From Bacillus sp. EB600 (GTDB lineage Bacteria > Bacillota > Bacilli > Bacillales > Cytobacillaceae), in NCBI RefSeq assembly GCF_024494385.1, contig NZ_JAEVLT010000001.1:62001-126000 (forward strand): 64,000 bases of DNA, in the 5' to 3' direction. Under the pieces are notes generated by a model. That model saw only the letters and a list, made by a program, of their open reading frames with translations, was not told the DNA's origin and did no database searches. The position numbers were made by a program, and so were the translations under genes. Within the stretch, counting starts at the first letter, position 1, and each line of letters begins with the position of its first letter. Positions 62,436 through 64,000 of the stretch are shown piece by piece.

Positions 62436-62471
62436 TAAAAGAAAAACACATGCAGGGAGAGCATGTGTTAG
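62436..62471 (-). terminator. terminator of selU
   Basis: AACACATGC/GCATGTGTT (62445-62469) and TTTTTCTTTT on the minus strand. It lies between selU and the downstream two-component genes. Confidence 0.75.
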
Positions 62472-62655
62472 ACAAAAAGGCTTTCATTAGTGGTGAGAAG
62501 GATTCTTAGCAGCAGAAAATACACTTCTAAGCACTAATGAGATCGATTTACTGTTCGTACGCCGATGCAAATCCCCTTTTTCCATACTTCTATATTTTAA
62601 TTACTTTTTAAAAGAGGCAAATGAAAGTTACATTAAAATTTGATGAAAAGTATGT

Positions 62656-63729
62656 TTAAACGAATTGAGGCATTAAAGATAACTTTTCCATTTGGGCGGC
62701 TATTTGGTTTGCTGCATCAAGCGGATTCTCCGCATAAATATCAAAAAATTCCCCTGAATACTCTTGGCGCTTGTAATCGTACATAGGATCATAATATCCT
62801 TCAAGCAATGCTTGAATCATCTCTTTATACTGGCGGCGTTCAAGATTTTCTTCCAGCTCTTTTTTGATATCAACGTCCTTTAACCTTCTAAAGACTTTTT
62901 CAAGCGACTCTTTTATAACATCAAAATACCACGGTTCTTGTTCATAAGGAACAATGTACTCTTTAGCAATATGGCTTACCCTCTGCTCGATTGGCATATG
63001 CACATGAAAGTTGATGCCGTTCATTTTTTTTTCCATTAATTCATCAGGCAGGGTAACTTTCCCAATCCGTTTACTCTCCGCTTCCATTAAAAAATAAGCT
63101 GTTCCGCTGATTTCTTTAGCCTTTTGAAATAAAAGAGAATCAAACTGTTTTTGGTTATGTCCATTCCCTAAGCCGACACCTCCAAAAATCGAGCCGCGAT
63201 GACGGGCCATGCCCTCTAAATCCAAAACAGGATATCCACGATGCTCAAGGATTTTCAGAATTTCTGTTTTACCTACCCCCGTGAGCCCATGGATCACGAC
63301 AGCCATTTCGGGAATCAGGTTAGGAATTTCCTCTAGAATAAATTGCCGGTAGGCTTTATAACCACCAGACAGTCGTTTAGCGTGAATTCCCGCAAAATCT
63401 AAAAACGTGACCACTGCTTTACTGCGCATCCCTCCCCGCCAACAATGAACTATTGGGTGCACATGTGCTTCACCTGCTCCTGCTGCATCCTTAATTGATT
63501 GCAGTAAAAAAGGAATTTTAGGGGAGACAATTTCCATCGCCCTCCACTTCGCCTGATCCTGTCCCACCTGTTTATAGATAGTACCAATTTCCTGTCTCTC
63601 TTCATTGGTAAACAAAGGGACATTAATAGCACCTGGAATGGCACCAGTTTCAAATTCAATCGGGGCACGAATATCAATGACAACCGGATGATCTATTTGA
63701 TAAAGCTCTTTAACTGTTATATCATTCAA
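62656..63729 (-). CDS. selU: tRNA 2-selenouridine synthase SelU/MnmH
   Basis: 357 residues from a TTG at 63727-63729 (AGGAG ten bases upstream); the frame opens to 63780 without a ribosome site. The N-terminal rhodanese domain (about 1-135) has VVIDIRAPIEFETGAIPGAINVP and the active Cys in VHCWRGGMRSKA. The C-terminal part starts with a P-loop HGLTGVGKTEILK. The enzyme geranylates and then selenates 2-thiouridine at the wobble base of tRNA Lys/Glu/Gln using selenophosphate. That requires SelD in the genome and agrees with a selenoprotein FDH in the same window. Confidence 0.93.
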   Translation of the reverse strand: MNDITVKELYQIDHPVVIDIRAPIEFETGAIPGAINVPLFTNEERQEIGTIYKQVGQDQAKWRAMEIVSPKIPFLLQSIKDAAGAGEAHVHPIVHCWRGGMRSKAVVTFLDFAGIHAKRLSGGYKAYRQFILEEIPNLIPEMAVVIHGLTGVGKTEILKILEHRGYPVLDLEGMARHRGSIFGGVGLGNGHNQKQFDSLLFQKAKEISGTAYFLMEAESKRIGKVTLPDELMEKKMNGINFHVHMPIEQRVSHIAKEYIVPYEQEPWYFDVIKESLEKVFRRLKDVDIKKELEENLERRQYKEMIQALLEGYYDPMYDYKRQEYSGEFFDIYAENPLDAANQIAAQMEKLSLMPQFV

Positions 63730-63867
63730 AGTAAATACGCTCCTATTTAATAAATAAAACTTCCTTTTAGGAAGTCTCAATAAACACTTAGATTTTTCTT
63801 AGGATATCAACAATCCTATCAAAACGTGTATATGACAATTATATAGAAGATAATCAAATAGAGCAAA

Positions 63868-63899
63868 CGTATAAAAAAACGCAAGTTCCCGTTTAGCGA
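63868..63899 (-). terminator. terminator of the gene at the right edge
   Basis: Minus strand CGCTAA ACGGGAAC TTGCG TTTTTTT; short stem with one bulge. It separates the edge gene from selU. Confidence 0.55.
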
Positions 63900-63922
63900 C
63901 GTAGGGACTAATAGGAAAAGTA

Positions 63923-64000
63923 CTAATAAGTAAACGGTTCCCCAGTAAGCTTTCCGATTGATTGGCAAAATTCAGGCCATTTTTCCGGATAACAATCAGC
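63923..64000 (-). CDS. C-terminal end of an unidentified gene (partial, runs off right edge)
   Basis: The minus-strand frame entering at 64000 reads ADCYPEKWPEFCQSIGKLTG then EPFTY and stops at TAG (63923-63925); a terminator follows. The residue pattern looks coding. Too little is present to name it. Confidence 0.45.
   Translation of the reverse strand, partial: ADCYPEKWPEFCQSIGKLTGEPFTY

Overview
The window looks like chromosome from a low-GC, spore-forming Bacillaceae (Neobacillus/Bacillus-like). Support comes from sspH, sda, a YjcZ-type miniature membrane protein, YhcN/YlaJ, ComK, ComFB, YkuS, YuzL-like and YdjO-type genes, GGAGG ribosome sites, frequent TTG/GTG starts, and Bacillaceae-type dispersed repeats. 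I see no rRNA, tRNA, CRISPR array, transposase or phage module.

Layout. 1-5.2 kb: the right part of a heterocycloanthracin/sonorensin-type thiazole peptide (TOMM) cluster on the minus strand: precursor, ThiF-like maturation protein, YcaO cyclodehydratase, and a SagB-type dehydrogenase that runs off the left edge. 5.4-14.7 kb: small unknown genes, a lysozyme, the potassium importer kimA behind a c-di-AMP (ydaO) riboswitch, comK, a large SH3-repeat glucosaminidase and an unknown gene pair. 15-24 kb: glutaredoxin, MBL hydrolase, mapB, HD protein, nuclease lipoprotein, LTA synthase, comFB, sspH and several very small genes. 24-32 kb: a cation-transport island (CPA2 antiporter, ktrB, ktrA, ArsB/NhaD transporter) that also holds decayed copies of ktrB and of the ArsB/NhaD gene and a second ydaO riboswitch with no intact transporter behind it.

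32-40 kb: an anaerobic block: a NarK-type transporter fused to a PAS domain, narK, a formate dehydrogenase with an in-frame UGA at the catalytic selenocysteine position, and a PAS-PAS histidine kinase. Both nar promoters carry Fnr-type boxes centred exactly at -41.5. 40-48 kb: a four-copy tandem array of YhfH-type zinc-ribbon miniproteins, a YdjO-type gene that seems to start at AUU, thrD, lrgAB-type genes, a SCO protein, ABC-F ykpA and ykuS. 48-55.8 kb: Hsp20, mprF, cupredoxin, pflB and pflA. 56-64 kb: CcdA-like protein, YidC lipoprotein, a fluC pair, YhcN, sda, a two-component system and selU/mnmH.

How the genes fit together. NarK, PFL with its activase, and formate dehydrogenase form a nitrate/formate set for oxygen limitation. 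The UGA-containing fdhF and selU both require selenophosphate, so the window points to an active selenium economy, which is unusual for this family. KimA, KtrAB and two ydaO riboswitches show potassium uptake governed by c-di-AMP, with visible turnover of the transporter genes.
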